From Promicromonospora panici (lineage in GTDB: Bacteria; Actinomycetota; Actinomycetes; Actinomycetales; Cellulomonadaceae): a stretch of 64,000 bases of DNA. The stretch covers positions 109,589 to 173,588 of the forward strand of contig NZ_UWYY01000018.1 in NCBI RefSeq assembly GCF_900608595.1, in the 5' to 3' direction. Below the pieces are notes generated by a model, which saw nothing but the letters and a program-made list of their open reading frames with translations, did no database searches and had not been told where the DNA came from. The stretch's first letter is position 1. Each line of letters starts with the position of its first letter. Below are positions 17,360 through 25,913 of this stretch, in pieces. A program made the position numbers and the translations under genes.

Positions 17360-17389
17360 GCAGGGCCGCCCCGCTCGGCGTCGGGCGAG

Positions 17390-18685
17390 TCAACCGACAG
17401 TCGGCGCCGCCAGGCGGTCCAGGGCCGCGACGACGAGCGCCTCGACGCCCGTCTCCAGGGTCGGGTGGGGCACCGGCGCGAACCGCGGCGAGTGGTTGGA
17501 CGGGATGTCCTGGTCCGTCGTGCCCGCGGCGAACGCCGCCTGATAGGCGCCCGGGTCCCAGCCGCCGAGCAGCCAGTAGACGATCGGGACGTTCGCCGCG
17601 GTGGCGAGCACGCCGACGTCCTCGCTGCCCGACACGGGGCCGGGATCGATGACCCGCCCCGTCCCGAAGTGGGCGGCGAAGACGCCGCGCGTGCGCTCGG
17701 TCTCGGCCGGGTCGTTGACGACCGGCGGGAACGAGTCGCGCGTCGTGACCGTTGGCGGCTGCGGTGCGCCCGCCGCGGCCGCCTCGCCCTCCACGATGCG
17801 GTGGATGGCACGCAGGACCCGCGCCCGCACGGCGTCGTCGAAGTAGCGGACGTTCACCCCGAGGTACGCGTCCTCGGGAATGATGTTCTCCTTGGTCCCT
17901 GCCTGCAGCGTGCCCACGGTGACGACGGCGGCGTCGCCCGCCGCTACCTCGCGCGAGACGATGGTCTGCAGGCGCATCACTGTCGAGGCGGCCATCACCA
18001 CCGGGTCGACGGTGGCCTCCGGCCGGGAACCGTGGCCGCCCCGCCCGACGAGGCGGACGTTCACGACGTCGGTGCCCGCGAATGCCGGGCCGGCGTGCAC
18101 ACCGAGCAGACCCGCCGAGACCGGCGCGACGTGCTGCCCCAGCACGATGTCCGGGCGCGGCACGAGGTCGTACAGGCCGTCGTCGACCATGGCGCGGGCC
18201 CCGCGGCCCAGCTCCTCCGCCGGCTGGAAGACGACGACGAGGGTTCCCGACCACGCGGACCGGCCCTGCGCCAGCACGTCGGCGGCGCCGAGCAGTGCGG
18301 TCACGTGCACGTCGTGCCCGCACGCGTGCATGACGCCCGACTCGAGCCCGTCGGGCGTGGTGGCGCGCACCCTGCTGGCGTACGGCAGGCCGGTCTCCTC
18401 GGTGACGGGGAGCGCGTCCATGTCGGCGCGGAGCAGCACGCACGGGCCGTCGCCGTTGCTGAGCACGCCTGCCACCCCGGTCCCGCCGACGCCGGCATGG
18501 ACCACGTACCCGAGGGCCGCGAGCCGTTCGGCGACGACGGCCGCCGTGCGGTTCTCCTGGAACGACAGCTCCGGATGCTCGTGCAGGTCGACGTAGGTCT
18601 CGCGAAGGCCGGGCAGCATCGAGGCCAGCGGCGCCAGCACGGCTTCGACGTCGGGCCCCACGGGAACCGTCATGCCTCCCACCAT
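17390..18685 (-). CDS. M20-family amidohydrolase (hippurate/N-acyl-amino-acid hydrolase type)
   Basis: 431 residues. The metal-site motifs of the M20D branch are visible: LHEHPELSFQENRTA, LLRADMDALPV, MHACGHDVHVTALLGAADVL (Cys/His metal ligands) and VFQPAEELGRGARAMVDDGL with the catalytic Glu-Glu pair. The dimerisation insert follows (VNVRLVGRGGHGSRPEATVDPV) and the last His ligand lies in SNHSPRFAPV. It should hydrolyse N-acylated amino acids or related amides in the cytoplasm. A second in-frame ATG at 18673 is also plausible; neither start has an ideal ribosome site. Convergent to the LLM gene. Confidence 0.9.
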   Translation of the reverse strand: MVGGMTVPVGPDVEAVLAPLASMLPGLRETYVDLHEHPELSFQENRTAAVVAERLAALGYVVHAGVGGTGVAGVLSNGDGPCVLLRADMDALPVTEETGLPYASRVRATTPDGLESGVMHACGHDVHVTALLGAADVLAQGRSAWSGTLVVVFQPAEELGRGARAMVDDGLYDLVPRPDIVLGQHVAPVSAGLLGVHAGPAFAGTDVVNVRLVGRGGHGSRPEATVDPVVMAASTVMRLQTIVSREVAAGDAAVVTVGTLQAGTKENIIPEDAYLGVNVRYFDDAVRARVLRAIHRIVEGEAAAAGAPQPPTVTTRDSFPPVVNDPAETERTRGVFAAHFGTGRVIDPGPVSGSEDVGVLATAANVPIVYWLLGGWDPGAYQAAFAAGTTDQDIPSNHSPRFAPVPHPTLETGVEALVVAALDRLAAPTVG

Positions 18686-18712
18686 GCCACCGGAGCCCGA
18701 GCCGGGCCCGGC

Positions 18713-21700
18713 TCAGCGGCCACCGTGACCTTCACCGCGAACGGCTCCAGGGGGGCGCACCGAGGCCGGCGCCTCGATCCGCGTGGTCGTCGCTGCGGGC
18801 AGCAGGTCGGCCGGCACGAGCGCGGAGACCGCCGTGCGGTGCACACCGCCCTCGTCCGTCCCCGCGTAGACCCACCCGCCGTCCGGGCTCACGGCCAGGG
18901 ACCGCACCGACATCGCCGTCAGGCCGCCCGACGCCGACACCCACGTGACGCCGCCGTCGGCCGAGACGAGGACCCCGGCACCGTTGGCCGCCAGCCCGTA
19001 CGGCCGCCACCGCGCGGCGCCTGCGACCAGGAGGTCCATGCCGGCGGCCGGACCGTCCGGCACCTCGACGGACACGAACGAGCCGACGGCGGCCGACGTG
19101 TTCGGCACCTCGGCGGCCCGGAAAGTCGCGCCGCCGTCCATGCTGACCCGGACGCCCGGCGCCTCGCCGACCACCACGTGGTCGGTGTCCTCCGGATCGA
19201 CCCACACGGACCGCACCTCGTCCCGCGTCAGGCGGGTGAGCGTCTTGCCGAGGTCGTCCGACCGGTACAGGCCCGACGACGTCGCCAGCCACAGCCGCCG
19301 CTCGTCGATCGGGTCCATCACGACCTGCCGGACATACATCCCGTGGGCGTAGCTGGTCCACGTGTCGAACCCGTCGCGCGACACCATGAGGCCGGTGTCG
19401 ACCAGCGAGGTGTACCCGACGGCGACTGTGTCCTCCTCGTGCGGAGACACGGCGAGCGCGGTCGCGTCGAAGCCCCCGGCCGGTCCCACCTGCGCCAGGT
19501 CGGCGTCCATCTCCCCGGCGCTCGCGGTGAGGATCCGGCCGCTGCCCCAGGCGTTGGCGCCGACCGCCCAGACGTCCCGGTCGCCGAGCGGGGACTGGGT
19601 CACCTGGGAGACCTGGCGGCCGATGACGCCCTCGGCGCCGATGGAGCCCCAGTCCTGCGTGTCCGGGCCCAGGTCGGCCTGGGCCCGCTGGTGCAGGCCC
19701 TCGAAGTCGACGGCCCGCAGCACCGGGTCGCCCTCGGCATCGACCCCGGCGTGCACGCCGGAGACGTCGCTGCCGGAGACGCCGGTCCTGGTCCACTCCT
19801 CGCCGTCGTCGGTCGTGTAGTAGCCGGCCCCCTCCATCGCGATGACGACCTGTTCCGCGGGGGTCCCCGGCCAGTGGTCGACGTCGGTGGCGAGCGGACC
19901 CTGGACGGGCAGCGGATGGGTCTGCCACGTCGCGCCCTGGTCGGAGCTCGTGCTGTACGACGACAGGCCCGAGGCGTACACGGTGCCGTCGGTCAGCGTG
20001 GTGACCGTGACATAGGACTGCCCGGTGTCGGCGCCCTCCGTCCACGTGACGCCGCCGTCCGTCGAGGTCAGCGAGATACCGTCGCCGCGGACGGTGACCG
20101 CCGTCGGACCGTCGGCGACGACGCCCTGGGGGCGGTCGGTGTAGTCGGTGGTGACGTACGGCTGGGTGACCTCGCTGCCGCCGGTGAGCGCCCCGGCGAT
20201 GCGGTAGACGCCGTCGTAGGTGGCGAACAGCAGGTCGTCGCCAGCGAAGGCGGCGCCGGACACGAGGCCGTCCCAGGTCGGGGCGACGCGGCGCCACCGC
20301 TGGCCGCCGTCCCGGCTGAGGTAGACACCGTCGTCGGTGATGGCCGCCAGGGCGTCCCCGTGGGCGACGAGGTCGCGGATCGCGACGTCCGGGAACGGCA
20401 GGACGGTCCACGTGGCCCCGGCGTCCGGGGTGTGCAGGATGCGGCCGGCGTAGCTGGGGTCGAGGACGACCCGGCCGGAGGCGCCGTTGAGCGCGACGTA
20501 GAACCCGCCGGGCGTCGCGGTGTCCGCCACGGGAATGCCCCAGCCGTCGGCGACGGGCATGCTCCGCACGCGCTCCCAGGTCTCGCCGTGGTCGGTGGTC
20601 ACGAACGGGTGCACACCGCTCCCCGCCATGGCGAGGCCGGTCCCGGGGCTGGTGGGCGATGTCGCCAGCGCGCGGGCCGCACCCGACAGGCCGACCTGCT
20701 CCCACGCGCCCGGCTGTTCGGCGCCCTCGGACTGGACGCCGCCGGTTCCGGTCAGGGTGCGCCCGGTGATGGTCGCGCGGGCGTCGAGCCGGTAGGTGCC
20801 GGGCTCGTCGAGCGGCACGGTGCCGCGGTACCAGCCGGGGCTGGTGCCGACGGCGGCGAGGGCAGCGGTGTACACGTCGCCCGACGGCGCGGTGGCGCGC
20901 ACGGTCGGCGCCGCCTCGGGTGGCATGGGCGTGTTGACGAAGACCTCGGTGCTGCCGGTGGCCAGCGATGGTGAGGCCTGGACCTGCAGCGGTCGCACGT
21001 AGGCCGCGTACGGGACCCGCACGGTGCTGCCGTCCGAGACCTTGCCGAGGACCACGCCGGAGGTCTCGCCGTCGACCGCGCCGGAGCTCGGGGTGACGGT
21101 GAGGTCGACCGACGCGTCCCGGCCGGCCTTGATCCTCAGCGTCCGGGCGGACAGCTCGGCCTTGCCGGTGCTGCCGACGGCCTCCTCGACGGACAGCCGG
21201 ACGGTCACCGCCCGGTGGCCCGAGTTGTGCAGCACCACGGTGCGTGTGCGGGCCGGGTCCTCGCCCATGTCGGCCAGCCCCAGGGAGACGGCGTCGGGGG
21301 AGGCGGTGACCCGCTGGTCGACGGCGGCCGCGACATCCAGCTTGCCGGCACCCTGGGCCGACGGTGAGAGGCCGGCGTCGTCGGACTCCAGCGGCTGCGC
21401 TGCGCCGATGAGCGAGGCCCGGAGCTGGGCGGCCGTCTGCTCGGGCCGGGCCTGGGCCAGCAGCGCGGCGGCCCCGGCGGCGTGCGGCGCGGCCATGGAC
21501 GTGCCGGACATCCGGTACTGGTCGCCGTCCACTCCGAACTCAGCCGGGATGTCGGACATGATCTCGAAGCCGGGCGCCACGATCTCGGGCTTGAGCGTCA
21601 TGGCATCGCTCGGGCCGCGGGAGCTGAAGCCGGCGACGGTGTCGGTCCGGTCGACCAACCCGATCGTGCCGCTCACCGTGCCGGCCAGCACCTCGGACTT

Positions 21701-23176
21701 GAACGTCCGGTACTCGGCCGAGCTCAGGTTCATCATCACCAGGCTCTCGCGGCGCAGGTCGATGCCGCCGCCGGCCAGCACGTTCGCGGATCCCTGCGGG
21801 CCGGCGCCGTCGTCACCGGGCGGGTCGGTCGGGCTCGGCGAGTACAGCAGCGCGCCGATCGCGCCGTGCTCCTCGGCGAGCTCGGCCTGCAGCAGGTGCA
21901 GGCCCTGGACCTGGCCCAGCGAGGTCGTGGTCAGGCTCTCCATCACCACGATCGCGCCGCGCACGTCGCCGGCCCGCTCGTAGTCCGCCGCGTCGAAGCC
22001 GTCGCCGACGTCGACCAGGCGGCCGGTGAGGCCCTCCGCGGGCGGGTTGGCCGACAGCGGGAACCGGGTGACGTCCAGCGGACGGGGCTTGTCGCGCTCC
22101 TCGGCGCCGTCGAGCGTGATCGTCGGGTCGGCGACGCCGGTGACCTGCGCGCCGACGGCGATGACGCCCTCGGCGGCGGCCGGCGAGCCGATGCTCTGGT
22201 CGTAGGGCCCGGAGTTGCCCGCGGCGGCCACGACCACGACGCCCTGCCGCACGGCCGCGGTGGACGCGCGCCCCAGTGGATCGGTGCCGTCGCCGGGCGT
22301 GCCGATGCTCATGTTCACGACGTCGGCGGGGGCGTCGCCCAGCGGGTCGATCGCGGCGTCCAGGGCGAGCAGCAGGTCGGACGTCGTCCCGCCGCCGTTG
22401 GCGTCCATCGCCTTCCACGCGGTGAGCGTGACGTCGGGCGCCATGCCGGTGAGGTTGTCCCCGCCCGCGCCGACGATGCCGGCCACGTGGGTGCCGTGCG
22501 CGTGGTCGTCCATCGGGTCGGCGTCGTCGTTGACGAAGTCGTAGCCGTCCACCACGCGGTGGCCCGGGCCGAACCCGGCTCCCAGGTCGGGCAGTGTGTA
22601 GTCGATGCCGGTGTCGATGACCGCGACGGTGCGGCCCTCGCCCGTGACTGGCCTGCCGGCGGGGTCGGTGCGCTCCCAGACCCGCGGCGCGCCCGTGGCC
22701 GGGATGTTCGCCTCGCCGAGGATGCGCACCGGCGCGTCCTCGGTGACGCGCGCGACGCCGGGCGCGGAGCGCAGCTCGGACAGGTCCGCGGGGTCGATCG
22801 TCGCGACCAGCGCGTCGAGCACGCCGGTGACGGACTCGGTGTCGTCGAGGCCCACGTCGTGGCGGACGGCCCAGGAGGTGACGCCGCCCTGGGCGTCCTC
22901 GACGGTGTCGACGGCGGCCCGGTACTCGGCGGCGAAAGCGCTGCGCGCAGTCGCCTGGTCCGAGCGCGCGGCGGCGACCTCCTCGTTGCCGACGACGTCG
23001 GCGGCGGACGGGGCGTCGAGCTCGATGACGACCCGCACCGGGGCACGGTCGGCGGCAGGATCGGAGGCAGGTTCCGGGGCGGCGACGGCGGCGCCCGGAG
23101 GCAGGATCACGGAGGCTGCGACGAGAGTGCCCGTGATGAGGGCACCCCAGCGGCGGCCGGAGGGCTGAGGTTGCAT
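18713..23176 (-). CDS. Secreted S8 subtilisin-like peptidase with PA insert and BNR/sortilin-type propeller tail
   Basis: 1487 residues. A Sec signal peptide (residues 1-32, ending AAVAA) is followed by an inhibitor-I9-like propeptide. The catalytic triad is D188 (VIDTGID), H227 (HGTHVAG) and S560 (SGTSMAAPHAAG), with oxyanion Asn in AAAGNSG. A PA-type insertion lies between His and Ser (about 370-480). After a beta-sandwich region, residues ~800-1470 carry many repeated TTDHGETW / SRDGGQRW / STDGGVTW motifs, the BNR/sialidase-propeller signature, so the C-terminal half is one or two beta-propellers for substrate or wall binding. It ends without an LPXTG motif, so release from the cell is likely. 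The HTH regulator downstream may share its transcript. Confidence 0.92.
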   Translation of the reverse strand: MQPQPSGRRWGALITGTLVAASVILPPGAAVAAPEPASDPAADRAPVRVVIELDAPSAADVVGNEEVAAARSDQATARSAFAAEYRAAVDTVEDAQGGVTSWAVRHDVGLDDTESVTGVLDALVATIDPADLSELRSAPGVARVTEDAPVRILGEANIPATGAPRVWERTDPAGRPVTGEGRTVAVIDTGIDYTLPDLGAGFGPGHRVVDGYDFVNDDADPMDDHAHGTHVAGIVGAGGDNLTGMAPDVTLTAWKAMDANGGGTTSDLLLALDAAIDPLGDAPADVVNMSIGTPGDGTDPLGRASTAAVRQGVVVVAAAGNSGPYDQSIGSPAAAEGVIAVGAQVTGVADPTITLDGAEERDKPRPLDVTRFPLSANPPAEGLTGRLVDVGDGFDAADYERAGDVRGAIVVMESLTTTSLGQVQGLHLLQAELAEEHGAIGALLYSPSPTDPPGDDGAGPQGSANVLAGGGIDLRRESLVMMNLSSAEYRTFKSEVLAGTVSGTIGLVDRTDTVAGFSSRGPSDAMTLKPEIVAPGFEIMSDIPAEFGVDGDQYRMSGTSMAAPHAAGAAALLAQARPEQTAAQLRASLIGAAQPLESDDAGLSPSAQGAGKLDVAAAVDQRVTASPDAVSLGLADMGEDPARTRTVVLHNSGHRAVTVRLSVEEAVGSTGKAELSARTLRIKAGRDASVDLTVTPSSGAVDGETSGVVLGKVSDGSTVRVPYAAYVRPLQVQASPSLATGSTEVFVNTPMPPEAAPTVRATAPSGDVYTAALAAVGTSPGWYRGTVPLDEPGTYRLDARATITGRTLTGTGGVQSEGAEQPGAWEQVGLSGAARALATSPTSPGTGLAMAGSGVHPFVTTDHGETWERVRSMPVADGWGIPVADTATPGGFYVALNGASGRVVLDPSYAGRILHTPDAGATWTVLPFPDVAIRDLVAHGDALAAITDDGVYLSRDGGQRWRRVAPTWDGLVSGAAFAGDDLLFATYDGVYRIAGALTGGSEVTQPYVTTDYTDRPQGVVADGPTAVTVRGDGISLTSTDGGVTWTEGADTGQSYVTVTTLTDGTVYASGLSSYSTSSDQGATWQTHPLPVQGPLATDVDHWPGTPAEQVVIAMEGAGYYTTDDGEEWTRTGVSGSDVSGVHAGVDAEGDPVLRAVDFEGLHQRAQADLGPDTQDWGSIGAEGVIGRQVSQVTQSPLGDRDVWAVGANAWGSGRILTASAGEMDADLAQVGPAGGFDATALAVSPHEEDTVAVGYTSLVDTGLMVSRDGFDTWTSYAHGMYVRQVVMDPIDERRLWLATSSGLYRSDDLGKTLTRLTRDEVRSVWVDPEDTDHVVVGEAPGVRVSMDGGATFRAAEVPNTSAAVGSFVSVEVPDGPAAGMDLLVAGAARWRPYGLAANGAGVLVSADGGVTWVSASGGLTAMSVRSLAVSPDGGWVYAGTDEGGVHRTAVSALVPADLLPAATTTRIEAPASVRPPGAVRGEGHGGR

Positions 23177-23240
23177 GAGGGGTTGTCTAGCCGCCGTCGG
23201 CCCGGTTGGGCAACGGTTTCATTGGCCGGTCGAGGCCACT

Positions 23241-23254
23241 GGCCGGTACCGGCC
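23241..23254. promoter_or_regulatory. 14-bp GC palindrome upstream of subtilase gene
   Basis: GGCCGGTACCGGCC is a perfect palindrome about 65 bp upstream of the subtilase start, in the 135-bp gap before the HTH regulator. It could be an operator or a terminator stem for the regulator gene. GC-only palindromes arise readily in this genome, so support is weak. Confidence 0.3.
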
Positions 23255-23311
23255 GCAAGTGTTTACACGCCTGTCACGCGGGAGGCGCCTTTTCACCCGC
23301 CCGAAGGTTCG

Positions 23312-24343
23312 TCAGAGCCAGCCGCGGCGGACCGCCTGGACGCCCGCCTGGAAGCGGTTGGCCGCGCCCAGCCGGCGCAGCAGGTCCGCGCTGCGGCGCC
23401 GCAGCGTCCGCTCGGAGAGGCCTAGCTCGCGGGCGATGGTCTCGTCCTTCGCGCCGGAGCCGAGCAGGGCGAGCAGCGCCCGGTCATCCTTGCCGGGGCC
23501 GCGGTCCGGGGGAGCGGCGTCGTCCAGGCTGTCGGACGCCGGCACCTCGACCGAGCCGGCCCACACCGCCTCGAAGGCGGCGCACAACAGGTCGACGAGC
23601 GGCCCGCCCTCGACGACCACCGCCGTCGGCCGGTGGGGGTCGAGCGTCGCGCTGACCAGTGCCGTCCGCCGGTCGGCGATGGCGAGCTTCGTGGGCAGGG
23701 TCCGGGCGATCCGGGCCTGCTCGCCGACGGCGGCCGCGTGGCGGATCTCCGCCCAGGCACCCGGCCGCTCGAGCACCTCGGCGGCGTAGACGGCCCGCCA
23801 CAGCACGCCGCGCTCGAGCACGAGCGGCTCGACCGGGTTCTCGCCGGCCAGGACGTAGGGCGGGCGGTCGAACGCCATGAACTCCGTGGTCACCTCGTGC
23901 TCGAGGCGGGTGTACCAGGCGCCGATGAGCGCGGGGTCGTCGAGCACGTGGACGCCCCCGCCGGACTCGCTCGTGTCGGCGGTCTGCTCGAACAGCTCGG
24001 CCAGGTCCGGGATCGCCGCGCGGATGCGGTCGAGGTGCGCCTCGGTCCGCTCGGTCAGCGCGCGTAACGCGATCCGGGGGTCCACCGCGGTGTACTCGCC
24101 CTCGCTGCCGCTCGTGCGGTTGATGAGCCCGGCGGCTCGCAGCCGCGCCAGCATCCCGCCGGCGTCGGTCCCTTCCAGCGGCACGTCCTGGGCGACGTCC
24201 TCCACCCGGACCGTGCCCTGGGCGAGCACGTACCGGTAGACCAGCCGGGTGTCGTCGTTGATGCCGACGGCGTCGAAGCTGCCGCTGGTGTCGACGCCGT
24301 TGGGTGCGATGTCGTCGGATGCTGGATCCCGGTCCGCTGCCAT
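23312..24343 (-). CDS. HTH transcriptional regulator (TrmB-like N-terminus, LuxR-type C-terminus)
   Basis: 343 residues. Residues ~30-80 form a winged-helix-like segment (DTRLVYRYVLAQGTVRVEDVAQDV, GMLARLRAAGLI), as in TrmB-like sensors. A central effector-type domain follows (about 120-265, with AFDRPPYVLAGENP and RTLPTKLAIADRRTALV). The last ~55 residues are a LuxR-type helix-turn-helix: LLALLGSGAKDETIARELGLSERTLRRRSADLL. This is the common actinobacterial architecture often found beside secreted subtilases, its most likely target here. A TACGCT box 7 nt from the ATG marks a leaderless start. Confidence 0.85.
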   Translation of the reverse strand: MAADRDPASDDIAPNGVDTSGSFDAVGINDDTRLVYRYVLAQGTVRVEDVAQDVPLEGTDAGGMLARLRAAGLINRTSGSEGEYTAVDPRIALRALTERTEAHLDRIRAAIPDLAELFEQTADTSESGGGVHVLDDPALIGAWYTRLEHEVTTEFMAFDRPPYVLAGENPVEPLVLERGVLWRAVYAAEVLERPGAWAEIRHAAAVGEQARIARTLPTKLAIADRRTALVSATLDPHRPTAVVVEGGPLVDLLCAAFEAVWAGSVEVPASDSLDDAAPPDRGPGKDDRALLALLGSGAKDETIARELGLSERTLRRRSADLLRRLGAANRFQAGVQAVRRGWL

Positions 24344-24350
24344 GCCGGTC

Positions 24351-24356
24351 AGCGTA
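24351..24356 (-). promoter_or_regulatory. -10 box, leaderless start of TrmB/LuxR-like regulator
   Basis: On the minus strand TACGCT precedes the ATG at 24343 by 7 nt (GACCGGC). The same box and nearly the same spacer occur before the gene at 54556. Confidence 0.55.
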
Positions 24357-24408
24357 GGCCGGGTGTCGCCGGGCGGAGCTGTCGGCGGCGTCTCGCGGAG
24401 GCCGCACG

Positions 24409-24512
24409 GGCTCCGGGGGAAAGCTATGTCGGTCAGGTAGGTAACGCAGACGTAGCAGCGCTACATCTCCGTTAGCTACCTGGCCGGCATGGTCCTTTCC
24501 CGGAACGGCGCC
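24409..24512. repeat. Dispersed palindromic element, copy 2
   Basis: 104 bp, alignable end to end with 16359-16461. Nested arms are CAGGTAG/CTACCTG (24434-24440, 24476-24482), GTAACG/CGTTAG (a mismatch at the edge) and GTAGC-agc-GCTAC (24452-24464), with outer CCGGGGGAAAG facing CTTTCCCGG. Some base changes against copy 1 preserve pairing. It lies in the 183-bp gap between the HTH regulator and the GNAT gene. Confidence 0.8.
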
Positions 24513-24526
24513 GCAGATGGACGGCG

Positions 24527-24967
24527 TCAATCAGGGAGCCGGATCCGCATGCCCAGGCTCGGGGCGACGTCCGTGAAGCCGAGGCTCTCGTAGAGCCGGC
24601 GCCCCGGAGGGTCCGCGATGAGGGTCACGTACGGGTCCGCGGGAGCCTTGGCGCGGATCTCGTCGAGCAGGCGGTTCATCACCGTCCGGCCGAGGCCCTG
24701 GCGCTGGAACTCCGGCCGCGTGGCGATGTCGGCGATGTGGAAGTACCAGCCGCCGTCGGAGATGATCCGGCCCATCGCGACGGCCCGGCCGGCGTCAGCA
24801 CGCTCAGGGTCTGCGGCGGCGTCACCGCCGGTCCGCACGTGGCAGAAGTACCAGCTCCCGGTCAGGGCCGGCGCACCCTGCTCGGGCGTCTTGGGCGACA
24901 GCCCGGAGGACCGGCGCAGGTCGAGGTACTCATCCAGGCTGGGCGGCTCGTCCACGAGGCGATACAT
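24527..24967 (-). CDS. GNAT-family N-acetyltransferase
   Basis: 146 residues with a GNAT core: strand/helix IADIATRPEFQRQGLGRTVMNRLLDEI carries the acetyl-CoA pyrophosphate loop Q/RxxGxG (RQGLGR), and the C-terminal LYESLGFTDVAPSLGMRI is the usual final strand-helix-strand. Family members acetylate small amines or protein N-termini with acetyl-CoA; the acceptor is unknown. The gene stands alone on the minus strand, ending next to palindromic element copy 2. Confidence 0.85.
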   Translation of the reverse strand: MYRLVDEPPSLDEYLDLRRSSGLSPKTPEQGAPALTGSWYFCHVRTGGDAAADPERADAGRAVAMGRIISDGGWYFHIADIATRPEFQRQGLGRTVMNRLLDEIRAKAPADPYVTLIADPPGRRLYESLGFTDVAPSLGMRIRLPD

Positions 24968-25025
24968 GCGGCGATCATGACACGCCCCGCTCGCTCACAA
25001 CCGAGGTGTGGTCTGGTGGACGGGG

Positions 25026-25913
25026 TCAGCCCTTGACCGAGCCCGACATCAGGCCGCCGATGAAGTACTTGCCGAGGATGATGTACACCACCAGGGTCGG
25101 CAGGGAGGCGAACAGCGCGCCCGCCATGGAGACGCCGTAGTTCTGCAACAGCGCGCCGTTGGCGAGGTTGTTCAGCGCCACGGTGACTGGACCGTTCTGG
25201 GACGACGAGAAGAACACCGCGAACAGGAAGTCGTTCCAGGCCGAGGTGAACTGCCAGATCAGCACCACGACGAAGCTCGGGATCGAGAGCGGCAGCACGA
25301 TCGACCAGTAGGTGCGCAGCATGCCGGCGCCGTCGACCCGCCCGGCCTCGATGAGCTCGTGCGGCACCGTCGTGTAGTAGTTCCGGAAGATCAGCGTGGT
25401 GATCGGGATGCCGTAGACGACGTGCAGCATGATCAGCGTCGGCACGCCGGTCGGTATGCCGACGTCCAGGACGAGCTGGTTGAGCGGGATCATCACGGCC
25501 TGGTACGGGATGAACATCCCGAACAGGATCACCGTGAAGACGATGTCCGCGCCGCGGAAGCTCCACCGGGCCAGCACGAACCCGTTCAGCGACCCGAGGA
25601 ACGCCGAGATGATGGAGCTCGGCACCACGATCGCGAGGGTGCGCCCGATCGCGGGCGACAGGGTGGTCCAGGCCGTGGCCCAGTTCTCCAGCGTCCAGAG
25701 CTGGGGCAGGGCCCAGGCGCGGCTCGGGTCGGCGTCGCCGGTGCCCTTGAAGCTGGTCACCAGCAGCACGTAGACCGGGATGAGCACGACGATCAGGAAG
25801 AAGATCAGCGCCGCGTACTTGAGGGTGCGGGTCAGGGAGTAGCGCCCCGGCCGCACCCGCGGCGCGGTGGTCACCGGGCGGGCTGCGGTGAGCTGTTCGG
25901 CTTCGGCGGTCAT
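25026..25913 (-). CDS. Carbohydrate ABC transporter permease, MalG-type
   Basis: 295 residues and about six membrane helices. The first helix is YAALIFFLIVVLIPVYVLL. The EAA loop that docks the ATPase reads HELIEAGRVDGAGMLRTYW, followed by IVLPLSIPSF, and the protein ends in the family-typical GGLMSGSVKG. Its ATG overlaps the stop of the MalF-type gene (ATGA), so the two permeases are translationally coupled. The true start is 25913; the frame continues upstream only as an antisense-like shadow of the partner gene. No ATPase gene follows, which suggests a shared MsiK-like ATPase encoded elsewhere, as is common in actinobacteria. Confidence 0.92.
   Translation of the reverse strand: MTAEAEQLTAARPVTTAPRVRPGRYSLTRTLKYAALIFFLIVVLIPVYVLLVTSFKGTGDADPSRAWALPQLWTLENWATAWTTLSPAIGRTLAIVVPSSIISAFLGSLNGFVLARWSFRGADIVFTVILFGMFIPYQAVMIPLNQLVLDVGIPTGVPTLIMLHVVYGIPITTLIFRNYYTTVPHELIEAGRVDGAGMLRTYWSIVLPLSIPSFVVVLIWQFTSAWNDFLFAVFFSSSQNGPVTVALNNLANGALLQNYGVSMAGALFASLPTLVVYIILGKYFIGGLMSGSVKG

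Noticed and set aside
17465..20974. 1169-residue plus-strand open frame across the M20 and subtilase genes
   Set aside because: It is the antisense of two well-supported genes and its composition (R, H, G, D, V rich) has no recognisable motif.
23177..23311. Possible riboswitch or small RNA before the subtilase
   Set aside because: Only a GC palindrome and no conserved aptamer core were found.
21482..23425. Plus-strand frame opposite the subtilase catalytic domain
   Set aside because: Antisense shadow; the catalytic triad reads correctly on the minus strand.
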